A stretch of 64,000 nucleotides of DNA from Corynebacterium frankenforstense (GTDB lineage Bacteria > Actinomycetota > Actinomycetes > Mycobacteriales > Mycobacteriaceae): positions 62,001-126,000 of the forward strand of contig NZ_JASODI010000001.1 in the NCBI RefSeq assembly GCF_030211955.1. The letters run 5' to 3'. Each line of letters starts with the position of its first letter. Within the stretch, counting starts at the first letter, position 1. A program made the position numbers and the translations under genes. Positions 35,855-44,999 of the stretch are shown piece by piece. The notes beneath the pieces were generated by a model, which was not told the origin of the DNA, made no database searches, and worked only from the letters and a program-made list of their open reading frames with translations.

Positions 35855-36250
35855 CTACTCCGCCACCGGCCGGGGCAGCTGCTTCCAGCTGAGCCCCAGG
35901 TCGGTGCCCTCGCCGAGGTGCGCGTAGGCCTGCTCGGTGGCGTCCTGGATGCCGTCGGCGACGTCCTCGCCGCCCGAGGTCAGGTCCACCACCACGCGGC
36001 CGGGCACGCCCTCGCCCGCCTTCCGCTCGTCGACGACGCGGGCGACCCAGCCGCCGCAGACGAAGGCGTCCCCGGAGGGGGTGAGCGTGGCCAGCCAGGC
36101 CTTCACCGCGGGCGCGGCGGCGTTGCGGCGGCCGTCGGTGACGGTCATGCGCACCGTCGCGGGCGTGCCGTCGTTGTGCGGCGGGTTGGTCCACAGCCAG
36201 TCGTAGTCGACCTCGTAGCGGCGGGATTCGGGGGTGCGTGCCTGATCCAT
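35855..36250 (-). CDS. Conserved hypothetical protein
   Basis: 131 residues from the ATG at 36250. Soluble, no signal or membrane segment. It starts RRYEVDYDWLWTNPPHNDGT and has a strand-rich centre (VKAWLATLTPSGDAFVCGGWVARVV). I recognise no family. It precedes the DUF1963 gene by four bases on the same strand and is probably transcribed with it. Confidence 0.6.
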   Translation of the reverse strand: MDQARTPESRRYEVDYDWLWTNPPHNDGTPATVRMTVTDGRRNAAAPAVKAWLATLTPSGDAFVCGGWVARVVDERKAGEGVPGRVVVDLTSGGEDVADGIQDATEQAYAHLGEGTDLGLSWKQLPRPVAE

Positions 36251-36362
36251 GGCACAGATCCTAGGCCGCGATCGGCCCCGCGAAAGCCCCGCGCGCGCAA
36301 CGGCCGGACACATAAAGTGAGGGAGACAAACCTACCGGGTCCGAACCGACAGGAGCACCCCC

Positions 36363-37298
36363 ATGACCCAGGCCACGGCCGTGCGCCTCACGGCGACCCA
36401 CTCCGCACTCGTCACCGGCGCGGCCTCCGGCATCGGCCGCGAACTCGCGCTCAGCCTCGCCCGCGACGGCGTGGCGCTGATGCTTTCCGACGTCGCGCTC
36501 GACGGCCTGGAGCGCACCGTCGCCGACGCGCGCCTGGCCGGCGCCGAGATCCTCGACGCCACCGGCCTCGACGTCACCGACCGGGCCGCCGTCGAGGACT
36601 GGGCGCAGCGTGTCACCGCCGAACACGGCGTGCCCGACGAGGTCCACCATGTCGCCGGCATCGCGATCTGGGGAGATACGCGCACCATGCCGCCGGAGAA
36701 GTGGCGGAAGGTCATCGAGGTCAACCTCATGGGCACCGTCCACGTCGTCCAGGCCCTCGTCCCGCGCATCACCGCCGCGCCGCGGCGTGCGCACGCACGT
36801 CGCGGCAGGCGCGGGCGTCGGAAATTGGTGCTCATGTCCAGTGCCGCCGGCTTCATCGGCCTGCCCTGGCACGCGGCCTACTCCGCCTCGAAGGGCGGGG
36901 TGCTCGCCATGGCCGAGGTGCTGCGCTTCGACCTGCGGCCGTTCGGAGTGGACGTGCACGTCGTCGCGCCCGGGGCGGTGGACACCCCGCTGGTGCGCAC
37001 CATCGACATCCACGGCGTGGACCGCGCCAACCCGCGCGTGGCACGTGCCACCGCGCTCTTCCAGGGCCATGCGGTCAGCCCCGCGAAGGCCGCGGCGAAG
37101 ATCCGCCGCGGGGTCGCGCGCGGGAAATTCCTCGTGACCACCAGCGGCGACATCGCCTTCGGGCGCTGGGCGCAGGTGAACCTGCCGTGGGGTTACCGGG
37201 CGGTGATGCGTGCGCTCAACTACGGCTTCCGCTGGGCCTCCCGCGGCGGGTCGACGGGTACCCCCAGCACGTCGAGCGCGGTGGCCAGCCCGTCGTAG
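36363..37298 (+). CDS. Short-chain dehydrogenase/reductase
   Basis: 311 residues. The NAD(P) loop is LVTGAASGIGRELALSLA; the catalytic Ser is in LMSSAAGFIGLP, and Tyr and Lys in AYSASKGG. A basic insert (RRAHARRGRRGRRK) sits just before the Ser strand, where the family has a short loop; it may be a local expansion. The last 26 codons overlap, in antisense, the end of the following gene. Substrate unknown. Confidence 0.85.
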   Translation: MTQATAVRLTATHSALVTGAASGIGRELALSLARDGVALMLSDVALDGLERTVADARLAGAEILDATGLDVTDRAAVEDWAQRVTAEHGVPDEVHHVAGIAIWGDTRTMPPEKWRKVIEVNLMGTVHVVQALVPRITAAPRRAHARRGRRGRRKLVLMSSAAGFIGLPWHAAYSASKGGVLAMAEVLRFDLRPFGVDVHVVAPGAVDTPLVRTIDIHGVDRANPRVARATALFQGHAVSPAKAAAKIRRGVARGKFLVTTSGDIAFGRWAQVNLPWGYRAVMRALNYGFRWASRGGSTGTPSTSSAVASPS

Positions 37299-37795
37299 TT
37301 GGTCACCAGCATCACGAAGGCGACCTGGTCGCGCTTCGAGAGCTCGCCGCGCAGCCGCGCCCAGGTTTCGGGGGAGAGGCTGCGGGTGTCGACGAGCTCG
37401 TCGGCGGCGTCGAGAAGCACCAGGCGGCGGCCGGTGAAACCATGCTCCGGGGAGGTGACCGCCTCGATCTCGGCGGCGGTCAGCCCCGCGCGGCGGGCGA
37501 GTCCGCGGTGCTGGTCCTCCTCGTAGGCGCTGCCGCGCTTGTGGGCCACGCGCAGGATGATCAGCTCGGTCTCTCTGCGGGAGAGGTAGCCGAAGGGCAT
37601 CATCATCGCGCCGTATACGAGCCATGCGCGGAAGAGCCGGCGGGCGCGGCCAAGGGTGGCGAAGACGCCGAGGCGTCTGCGGCCGGTGACCCGGGCGCCG
37701 ATCGCGGCGATGGCGGCGTTGACTACGCCGAGCTCGCGGTTCGTCGCCGGGCCGGGGCCGCCGGCGGGCGGGGAGTGGGGCGTGTGTTCAGCCAT
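37220..37795 (-). CDS. Carboxymuconolactone decarboxylase-like (AhpD-fold) protein
   Basis: 191 residues. RRLFRAWLVYGAMMMPFG and RRETELIILRVAHKRGSAYEEDQH are the AhpD-fold signature, although the CxxC of peroxidase-type members is not present (KRGS instead). FVMLVTNYDGLATALDVLG closes the domain. Converges with the SDR gene, overlapping it by 79 bp. Function uncertain. Confidence 0.8.
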   Translation of the reverse strand: MAEHTPHSPPAGGPGPATNRELGVVNAAIAAIGARVTGRRRLGVFATLGRARRLFRAWLVYGAMMMPFGYLSRRETELIILRVAHKRGSAYEEDQHRGLARRAGLTAAEIEAVTSPEHGFTGRRLVLLDAADELVDTRSLSPETWARLRGELSKRDQVAFVMLVTNYDGLATALDVLGVPVDPPREAQRKP

Positions 37796-37938
37796 GAAAC
37801 AACCCTAAAGGGTCGCGGACCGCGCGCGCCGGGTTTCGGGCGTTGAGCCGGGGCGGTCCGCGCAGGCCGAGGGGGCCGGGCCGGGGAGCGTTCCCCGAGA
37901 TCGTCCCGGGGGTCGGGCAGGGGCAGTAATCTTTTGGC

Positions 37939-38598
37939 ATGAGAAGAGCACCGCACCTCAACCACCGAGCCCGAACAATCCTGTGCACCTTGGCCTGTGC
38001 CGCGGTGCTGCCCCTGACCGCCTGCGCCGACGACTCCGAGGGCGGCGACGGCGACGCGCCCGTGCTCACCACCGTCGAGGAGACCTCCGCGGCCCCGCTG
38101 TCGGAGACCTCCGGGACGCAACAGACACAGCAGCCGCAGCCGACCACCGGCGCCGAGCGCGCCGAGGCGGACCGGCCCTCCGCCGACCGGGACTCCGGTT
38201 GCGGGGACGTCTCGGCCGAGGAGGCCATGCACGCCGGCGTCGCACAGGCCCCCGCGCCGCCGTTCGACGGCGTCGGGTGGGACACCGGCTACGCGGACCC
38301 GACCCTGGGCTTCGACCCGTGCGCGGACCTGTCCTGGATCTCCGTGCCGATCGAGGGCGGCACCGGCTCCTCGCCGACGCTGGTCATGCTCTACCACCGC
38401 GGCGAGTATCTCGGTACGACGACCTCGAAGGCCTACTGGATCGGCCAGATCCAGCGCGACTCGGACTCACAGATCACCGTCGAGTACATCTACCCCAAGG
38501 ACGGTGAGGGCACCGCCAACGCCTCCGGACGCACCTACGCCTCCTTCACCTGGAACGGCGAGAAGGTCGTCATGATGGGCGAGGTTCCCGAGTACTAG
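37939..38598 (+). CDS. LppP/LprE family lipoprotein
   Basis: 219 residues. Signal peptide with lipobox (LPLTAC, Cys near residue 29), an acidic Thr/Gln-rich linker, then the LppP/LprE domain: SGCGDVSAEEA, FDPCADLSWISVPIEGG and LVMLYHRGEYLGTTT. Two cysteines probably form a disulfide outside the cell. Known mainly from mycobacteria and corynebacteria; function unknown. The end of its coding sequence is duplicated just downstream. Confidence 0.85.
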   Translation: MRRAPHLNHRARTILCTLACAAVLPLTACADDSEGGDGDAPVLTTVEETSAAPLSETSGTQQTQQPQPTTGAERAEADRPSADRDSGCGDVSAEEAMHAGVAQAPAPPFDGVGWDTGYADPTLGFDPCADLSWISVPIEGGTGSSPTLVMLYHRGEYLGTTTSKAYWIGQIQRDSDSQITVEYIYPKDGEGTANASGRTYASFTWNGEKVVMMGEVPEY

Positions 38599-38629
38599 AC
38601 GCACCGGCCGCGCGGGGGCGAATGCCCCC

Positions 38630-38713
38630 GGGCGCACCTACGCGACGTTCACCTGGAACGGCTCCGTGACGGTCATGACCGGCGAGGTGCCGCCGGCGTG
38701 GCGCGGAGGATAA
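38630..38713 (+). repeat. Orphan second tail of the LppP/LprE gene
   Basis: After the stop at 38598 and a GGGGGC/GCCCCC hairpin, a different frame encodes GRTYATFTWNGSVTVMTGEV and a stop at 38711-38713. The real gene ends GRTYASFTWNGEKVVMMGEV. It is a divergent copy of the same tail with no start of its own, either the former 3' end or a relic of a second gene. Confidence 0.75.
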
Positions 38714-38723
38714 CCTGGGACAG

Positions 38724-39380
38724 GTGAGTTTCGCAGAGTACTTCGCATCCGCCGCCCCGCGCGGCTTCGCCCTGCCCGAGGAGCTGCACCGGGCCCTCGA
38801 CTTTTTGGAGTCCGCCGGTCACGGCGAGGCCTTCGATGGCGAGGACGGGCCCGAGGGCTTCCTCTCGGTGAGCGCCGACCCCGTCTCGGGCTCCGTCTTC
38901 TACATCGACTTCGACCTGACCGGCTACCTCGACACCGACAGGCCGGGCGCCGAGCGCCTGGTGCCCGTCGTCGACCCGGACGGCGGCGGCTCGCGCATCA
39001 TGGCCTGGGCCGGCACGGACGGCACCGCCCCCTACCGCTACCTCTTCCTCGGCGCGGAGGGCGAGGGCCCCTTCCTCGTCGCCGAGAACACCGTCGACCT
39101 GCTGCGCCTGCTCGCCGTGGGCTACGCCTGGATCGGCGAGGACACCCTGGGGCGCACCCCGGCCGAGGCGGGCGCGGACGACGTCGCCGGCCACGCCGAG
39201 TTCCGCGACTGGGTGACCAAGTCCTTCGGCGTGGACGTCCCCGCCTCCTGGCCGGCCGCCGAGATCGACCGCGAGGCCGCGGACTGGCTGGTGGACATGC
39301 GCGGCGACACCGACGAGGGCCTCTACCTCGACGGCATCGTGCCCGAGCCGCACGAGGACGACGACTCCGGGGAGGAGTGA
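38724..39380 (+). CDS. Hypothetical acidic protein, possibly SUKH/SMI1-like
   Basis: 218 residues from a GTG. Very acidic, no signal peptide. DLLRLLAVGYAWIGED and FRDWVTKSFGVDVPASW resemble the C-terminal part of SMI1/KNR4 (SUKH) domains, often immunity proteins, but the match is weak. The GTG is only 11 bases after the orphan lipoprotein tail, so the mRNA is either leaderless or a read-through. Confidence 0.5.
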   Translation: MSFAEYFASAAPRGFALPEELHRALDFLESAGHGEAFDGEDGPEGFLSVSADPVSGSVFYIDFDLTGYLDTDRPGAERLVPVVDPDGGGSRIMAWAGTDGTAPYRYLFLGAEGEGPFLVAENTVDLLRLLAVGYAWIGEDTLGRTPAEAGADDVAGHAEFRDWVTKSFGVDVPASWPAAEIDREAADWLVDMRGDTDEGLYLDGIVPEPHEDDDSGEE

Positions 39381-39394
39381 GCGCGGCACCGCGC

Positions 39395-39411
39395 AGATTG
39401 ACGACGCCGCG
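39395..39411 (+). repeat. Intergenic copy 3 of the 18-bp motif
   Basis: AGATTGACGACGCCGCG lies 14 bases after the stop of the preceding gene. It is followed by GC-rich repeats (GTGCGCGGGGTGCGCGGGC). As with the other two copies, the position is just after a stop codon. Confidence 0.6.
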
Positions 39412-39519
39412 TGCGTGGTGCGCGGGGTGCGCGGGCGCACCCTGGCGGGAACCTGGTCATAGTGACCCGTGACACGAAAAAGTGTTCGGATAGGGAAACA
39501 AAACACTAATCTGCGGCGC

Positions 39520-40490
39520 ATGAAATCAACTCTGCTGCCGTACCACGTGACCCAGCGAGACAAGGCCGCCCCGGTCACCGCACCCGTCCCGGGCGACCCG
39601 GACCTGCCGCGCACCTGCGTCATCGGCGCCGGCTCGGCGGGCCTGGCCTGCGCGAAGAACCTCTATCTGGCCGGGGTCCCCTTCGACTGCTTCGAGAAGG
39701 GCAGCCGGATCGGGGGGCAACTGGCTGATCGACAACCCCAACGGGGTCTCGGCCTGCTACGACCACCTCGAGATCAGCACCTCGGTGCGCCGCATGGCCT
39801 TCTCCGATTTTCCCATGCCGGCCGACTACCCGCTGTACGCCCGCCACGACCAGGTCGCCGCCTACTTCGACGACTACGCCGAGCACTTCGGCCTGTTGCC
39901 GCTGATCACCTTCGACACCGAGGTCACCTCCGTCGAACCGGTCGACCCCGGCGATCAGGACGGTGACGCGGCAGGGGAGATGCGCGGCGCCGGCCGGTGG
40001 CGGGTGACCACCCGCGGGCCCGGGGGCGAGGTCACCCGCGACTACGACGCGGTGATCGTCTGCAACGGCCACCACTGGGACCCGAGGCTGCCGGACCCGG
40101 CCTACCCCGGCCAGGACGAGTTCGCCGGCGAGCAGATCCACGCCCACTCCTACCGCGACGCCTCGCAGCTGGCCGGCCGCGACGTGGTCGTCGTCGGTGC
40201 CGGCAACTCCGCGCTCGACATCTCCTCGGCGGCCGCGCGCACCGCGAACAGCGCGACGATCCCGCTGCGCCGCGGCCAGTGGGTGATCCCGAAGTACACC
40301 GCCGGCATCGCCTCCGACCTCATCGCCGTGCGGGCTGGGCGCCCTGGCTGCTCAACCGCATCCGCCTGCGCGTCTCCTCGTGGACCGTGCGCGGCCTGGA
40401 CAAGTGGGGCCTGCCGCGCCCGGCGCACGCGCCCTCGCAGTCGCACCCGGTGCAGTCCGAGGAGATCCGCGCCGCCCCCACCGCACCGGT
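39520..40490 (+). pseudogene. Flavin-containing monooxygenase, frameshifted and 3'-deleted
   Basis: Starts MKSTLLPYHVTQRD, then the FAD loop VIGAGSAGLACAKNL. At the run of six G at 39711-39716 one extra base shifts the frame; the next frame continues WLIDNPNGVSACYDHLEIST and the FMO second loop VVGAGNSALDIS. A further shift near 40337 returns to the first frame (WAPWLLNRIRL, LDKWGLPRPAHAP). The C-terminal third is missing, and the sequence runs into an SDR fragment. Not functional unless the shifts are sequencing errors. Confidence 0.8.
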
Positions 40491-40499
40491 CCCACCCGC

Positions 40500-40952
40500 G
40501 GCGGCGGGACCGCGCGCGGACACGTGCTCAACGTGGCCTCGCTGGCCGCGCTCGCCCCGGTCTCCGGCGAGGGGATCTACGCCGCGAGCAAGCACGCCGT
40601 GCTCGGCTTCAGCCTCTCGACGGCCATCGACCTGCGCCGCGCCGGCCACAGGAAGGTACGTGTCTCCACCGTCTGCCCGGACGGGATGTGGACGCCGATG
40701 CTTTATGAGAAGCTCGACGACCCCGAGGCGGCCATGTCCTTTTCCGGGGTGCTGCTCCAGCCCGGGGAGGTCGCCGACGTCGTCGCCGAGGTCGCCCGGT
40801 GCCCGAAACTGGTGCGCGTCGTGCCGCGCTGGCGCGGGCTGCGGTGCCGCCTCTACGCCGCCGCGCCGTCGGTGGCCGTGCGCGGGGCGAAGCTCGTCGA
40901 GTGGGTCGCCCGGGCCGGGCAGCGCCGGGCCGCGAAGCGCCTGCGTGCCTGA
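40500..40952 (+). pseudogene. C-terminal half of a short-chain dehydrogenase
   Basis: From about 40500 the frame reads GHVLNVASLAALAPVSGEG, IYAASKHAVLGFSLS, then VSTVCPDGMWTPMLYEKLDD. This includes the catalytic Ser and the Tyr-x-x-x-Lys of an SDR, but the N-terminal NAD loop is absent. FMO and SDR genes are often neighbours, so a deletion probably removed the end of one and the start of the other. The last 16 bases are repeated at 40962-40977. Confidence 0.75.
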
Positions 40953-41057
40953 ACCCGCCCGGCGCCTGCGCGCCTGAGACGGCGACACCCGCCGACCCGC
41001 GGGATGCGGGGCGACGGGTGCGGGCGCGGCGTCGGAAAATCGACGCGGAGGGGAGGG

Positions 41058-42557
41058 CTACTTCTCCGGGAACCAGCCGGTGACGGCCGGCTCGGTGTTC
41101 TCGTAGATGTGCTTGGCCTCGCGGTACTCCTCCAGGCCGGTCGGGCCCAGCTCGCGGCCGTTGCCGGAGCGGCCGAAGCCGCCCCACTCGGCCTGCGGCA
41201 GGTACGGGTGGTAGTCGTTGATCCACACCGTGCCGTGACGCAGCGCGCGCGAGACGCGGTTGGCCGTGCCGGAGTTGGAGGTCCACACGCCGCTGGCCAG
41301 GCCGTAGCGGGTGTCGTTGGCGATCTTGATGGCCTCGGCCTCGTCGTGGAAGGTCTCCACGGTGATCACCGGGCCGAAGCCCTCCTCCTGGACGGCCGGG
41401 TTGTCGTGGGTGCACTGGTCGAGCACGGTCGGCGCGTAGAAGCAGCCCTTCTCGTGTTCGGGGCCGCCCCAGTTGCCGCCCACGCGCAGGCGCGCGCCGG
41501 CCTCGACGCCGCGCTTGACGTAGTCGGTGACCTTGTCGCGGTGCGCCTCGGAGATCAGCGGGCCGGTCTCGGCCTTCTTATCGAAGGGCCCGCCCATGAC
41601 GATCTTGCCGGCGCGCTCGACGAGCTTGTCCACGAACCCCTCGGCGATGGTGTCCTGGACGACCAGACGGGTGCCCGCCGAGCAGACCAGGCCGGAGTCC
41701 ATGAAGCCCGCGTTCAGGGCGTTGTCCAGGGCGGCGTCCAGGTCGGCGTCGGCGAAGACGACGTTCGGGTTCTTGCCGCCGAGCTCCAGGGCGACCTTCT
41801 TGACGGTCGGGGCGGCGGCGGCCGCGATGGCCTTGCCGGTCTCCAGGCCGCCGGTGAAGGAGACCATGTCGATGTCGTCGTGCTCCGAGAGCGGGGCGCC
41901 GACGGTGCCGCCGTCGCCGAGGACCAGGTTGGCCACGCCGGCCGGCAGCCCCAGCTTGTCCAGGACGTCCATCAGCAGGATGGCGGTGTGCGGGGTCAGC
42001 TCCGCGGGCTTGAGCACGAAGGAGCAGCCGGTGGCGATCGCGGGGGCGACCTTCCAGGCGACCTGCAGCAGCGGGAAGTTCCAGGGGGTGATCATGCCGA
42101 CCACGCCGACCGGCTCGTAGACGATGCGCGAGATGACCGTGTCATCCCCGGCGTCGACCAGACGGCCGGGGTGCTGGTCGGCGATCTTGCCGAAGAAGGC
42201 GAAGCAGGAGGCGATGTCGTCCATGTCGCCCTCGGCCTCGACCAGGCGCTTGCCGGTGTCGAGGGCCTCGGCGCGGGCGAACTCGTCCTTGCGCTCCTTG
42301 AGCTGCTCGGAGACGGCGAGCAGGAGGTCACCGCGCTCGGCGGCGGTCTTGGAGGACCACACGCCCTCGTCGAAGGCGCGGCGGGCGGCGGCGATGGCGT
42401 CCTCGACGTCCGTCGCGGTCGCCTCGGAGACGACCCCCACCTCGGACCCGTCGGCCGGGCACGTGACGGTGCGCGTGCCGCCGTCGGAGGCGGCGCGCCA
42501 GGCGCCGTCGATGTAGAGCGTGGCGGGGGAGTTGTCCGATCCGGTCAAGAAGATCAT
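41058..42557 (-). CDS. Aldehyde dehydrogenase, probable betaine-aldehyde dehydrogenase
   Basis: 499 residues, NAD-dependent, cytosolic. VGVVGMITPWNFPLLQVAWK and the FTGG loop are followed by LELGGKNPNVVF (general base Glu) and SGLVCSAGTRLVV (catalytic Cys). The C-terminal EEGFGPVITV and AEWGGFGRSGNGRELG are typical of betaine-aldehyde dehydrogenases. The neighbouring BetT-like carrier supports a role in choline-to-glycine-betaine conversion; no choline dehydrogenase is in the window. AAAGG precedes the ATG at 42557. Confidence 0.82.
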   Translation of the reverse strand: MIFLTGSDNSPATLYIDGAWRAASDGGTRTVTCPADGSEVGVVSEATATDVEDAIAAARRAFDEGVWSSKTAAERGDLLLAVSEQLKERKDEFARAEALDTGKRLVEAEGDMDDIASCFAFFGKIADQHPGRLVDAGDDTVISRIVYEPVGVVGMITPWNFPLLQVAWKVAPAIATGCSFVLKPAELTPHTAILLMDVLDKLGLPAGVANLVLGDGGTVGAPLSEHDDIDMVSFTGGLETGKAIAAAAAPTVKKVALELGGKNPNVVFADADLDAALDNALNAGFMDSGLVCSAGTRLVVQDTIAEGFVDKLVERAGKIVMGGPFDKKAETGPLISEAHRDKVTDYVKRGVEAGARLRVGGNWGGPEHEKGCFYAPTVLDQCTHDNPAVQEEGFGPVITVETFHDEAEAIKIANDTRYGLASGVWTSNSGTANRVSRALRHGTVWINDYHPYLPQAEWGGFGRSGNGRELGPTGLEEYREAKHIYENTEPAVTGWFPEK

Positions 42558-42845
42558 TCCCTTTCTCTTGGTTCGTTGAGATCCGGTCGCCGCGTGCGTC
42601 GGGTGCTTGCCGACGCGCGCGGCGTGGGCGTGCGGGCGGCGTCGTGCGCCCCGTGCCTCGTCCCCAGTGTCCGCCTTCCGCGGCCCGCGCGCCACCCCCG
42701 GGGCGCGGGGCCCCGACGTCAGCACCCGGAAAAGGGGACGTGCGCGCCGCGGGCGAGGGACGCTGTGACGTCGGGCACCGGGGCGTCGTCAAGCGTCCCG
42801 GCTGCGCCCTGACGGCGTCCTACGCGCCCGCGCCCCGGCGGCGTC

Positions 42846-44999
42846 CTACCTGCCGGCGTCCTCGTTGTCGCCGGCGACGACCTCCTCGGGGTCGGTGTCG
42901 TCGGGCAGGTTGTCGGCGTCGTCCCACTCGCTCGGCGGGGCGGAGTAGACCGCCTTGGTCGGCGTGCCGCGGTCGCCGGTCATGGTCATGAACGTCAGGT
43001 GGGCGTCGTAGAGGTCGAGCACGTCCGAGATGACCTGCTCGTGGGTGTAGCCGAGGATGTCGTGGCCCTGCGAGCCGGTGCCCGTGAAGACCTCGACCTG
43101 GAAGTAGACGTCCGAGGCCGTGCGCAGGTTGTGCGCGAAGTCCGGCACCGGGTAGGCGACCGGGTAGGCCTCGTACTTGAACTCGTCCTGGTCCTCGAAC
43201 TTGACCACCAGGTCGACGTAGGGCAGCGGGTAGTCCGGGTGCTCGCCGCAGGTGCAGGTCACGTCCGCGCCCAGGCGCTTCATCTCGGCGGCGATCTCGC
43301 GGATGGCCGGCTCGGCGGTCTTGTCCAGGAACTCGCGGGTCTCCGTGAGGCCCGGGTAGGACATGCGGCGGGCCAGGCGGCGGCGCCAGGAGGTCTTCTC
43401 GCCCGGGCCGGTGGCACGGATGCGGCCGCTGAGCAGGCTCGGAAGGGCCGCGCGGCGGGAGTCCAGGGAGTTGCGCTCGGAGCGCAGCACACGGAAGAGG
43501 CTGTACATGACCAGGTACATCACCACCGAGAACGGCAGGCCCATCAGGACCGTGGCCGCCTGCAGGGTGTAGACGCCGTTGATGAACAGCATCACCAGGG
43601 TCAGCAGGCCGGTGATCACGGCCCAGACGATGCGCAGCCACGGCGCGCCGTCCGAGTCGCGCTTGGCGGAGGACTTCGAGGTCATCGTCGCCAGGATCAG
43701 CGAGCCGGAGTCGGCCGAGGTGACGTAGAAGAACAGGCCGGTGAACACCGACAGCCCGATGGTGAACAGGGCGCCGGGGAAGTGGTCCAGCAGCGTGAAG
43801 TAGGCGGACTCGGGGACCTCGACGGCCTCGTTGAGGAAGTCGGTCTCGCCGGTGCGGAAGATGTCGAGCGCGGCGTTGCCGAAGATGGACACCCACAGCA
43901 GGATGAACAGGAACGGGATGACCAGCACGCCGATGACGAACTGGCGCAGGGTGCGCCCGCGCGAGATGCGCGCCAGGAACAGGCCGACGAAGGGCGCCCA
44001 GGCGATCCACCAGGCCCAGAAGAACAGGGTCCAGTCCTTCAGCCAGTCCTGCGAGGGGTAGGACGCGTCGCCGTCGGTGAAGGCGAAGTTGTCCAGCATC
44101 ATGCCCGGGAAGCGGGAGACGAAGTCACCGGTGTTCTGCACCAGGGCCGAGAGCAGGTGCGCGGTGTTGCCGGAGAAGAGCACCCACAGCATCAGGAAGA
44201 TGGCCAGGAAGACGTTGAGCTCGGAGAGCCGGCGGATGCCCTTGTCCACGCCGGAGACGGTCGAGATGATCGTGATGCCCACGGCCAGGACGACGAGGGC
44301 GACCTGGACGGTGGTGCCGGTCTCCCAGCCGAAGAGGTAGTGCAGGCCGTAGTTGAGGAAGACCACGCCGATGCCCAGCGAGGTCGCGATGCCGAAGATG
44401 GTGCCCAGCGTCGCGGCGATCTCCACGCCGTCGCCGACGGGGCCGCGCACGCGCTTGCCGACGATCGGGGCGAGCGCCGAGCGGATCGACAGCGGCAGGT
44501 GGTAGCGGTAGGCGAACAGCCCGAAGGCCATGCCCATCAGCGCGTACATCGCCCAGCCGGGGATGCCGTAGTGGAAGATCATCCAGATCGGGGCCATGCG
44601 CGCGGCCTCGTCCGACATCGCGGGCACGTCCGGCGGGGTCAGGTAGTTCGTCGCCGGGCCGGAGACGCCGAAGAACATCAGGTCCACGCCGATGCCGGCG
44701 GCGAAGAGCATCGCCGACCAGGTGAACATGTTGAACACCGGCGTCGAGTGGTCGGGGCCGATCTTGGTCTGGCCGACCCGGGAGAAGGCCACCACGAGCA
44801 CGAAGAGGACGATCACGCCGGCGGTGAGGATGTAGTACCAGCCGAGGTTGGTCGCGATCCAGTCCATCGACCCGAAGATGAAGGTCTCCGCGGCGTCGGG
44901 CCACAGCCACGCCCACAGGACGAAGGCGAGGATGATCACCGCAGTCGTCCAGAAGACCGGCGGGTTGACCGGTGAGTAGTGTGGTCGGGTTTTTGCCAT
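42846..44999 (-). CDS. BCCT-family choline transporter, BetT-like
   Basis: 717 residues, 12 predicted helices. FAAGIGVDLMFFGVSGPATN replaces the Gly-rich sodium site of BetP, as in proton-driven BetT; the family signature is FFWAWWIAWAPFVGLFLARIS. A C-terminal cytosolic domain of about 200 residues (from ETREFLDKTAEPAIREIA) resembles that of E. coli BetT, which senses osmolarity. AGGAG lies eleven bases before the ATG. It is next to, and in line with, the aldehyde dehydrogenase 288 bp downstream. Confidence 0.88.
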   Translation of the reverse strand: MAKTRPHYSPVNPPVFWTTAVIILAFVLWAWLWPDAAETFIFGSMDWIATNLGWYYILTAGVIVLFVLVVAFSRVGQTKIGPDHSTPVFNMFTWSAMLFAAGIGVDLMFFGVSGPATNYLTPPDVPAMSDEAARMAPIWMIFHYGIPGWAMYALMGMAFGLFAYRYHLPLSIRSALAPIVGKRVRGPVGDGVEIAATLGTIFGIATSLGIGVVFLNYGLHYLFGWETGTTVQVALVVLAVGITIISTVSGVDKGIRRLSELNVFLAIFLMLWVLFSGNTAHLLSALVQNTGDFVSRFPGMMLDNFAFTDGDASYPSQDWLKDWTLFFWAWWIAWAPFVGLFLARISRGRTLRQFVIGVLVIPFLFILLWVSIFGNAALDIFRTGETDFLNEAVEVPESAYFTLLDHFPGALFTIGLSVFTGLFFYVTSADSGSLILATMTSKSSAKRDSDGAPWLRIVWAVITGLLTLVMLFINGVYTLQAATVLMGLPFSVVMYLVMYSLFRVLRSERNSLDSRRAALPSLLSGRIRATGPGEKTSWRRRLARRMSYPGLTETREFLDKTAEPAIREIAAEMKRLGADVTCTCGEHPDYPLPYVDLVVKFEDQDEFKYEAYPVAYPVPDFAHNLRTASDVYFQVEVFTGTGSQGHDILGYTHEQVISDVLDLYDAHLTFMTMTGDRGTPTKAVYSAPPSEWDDADNLPDDTDPEEVVAGDNEDAGR

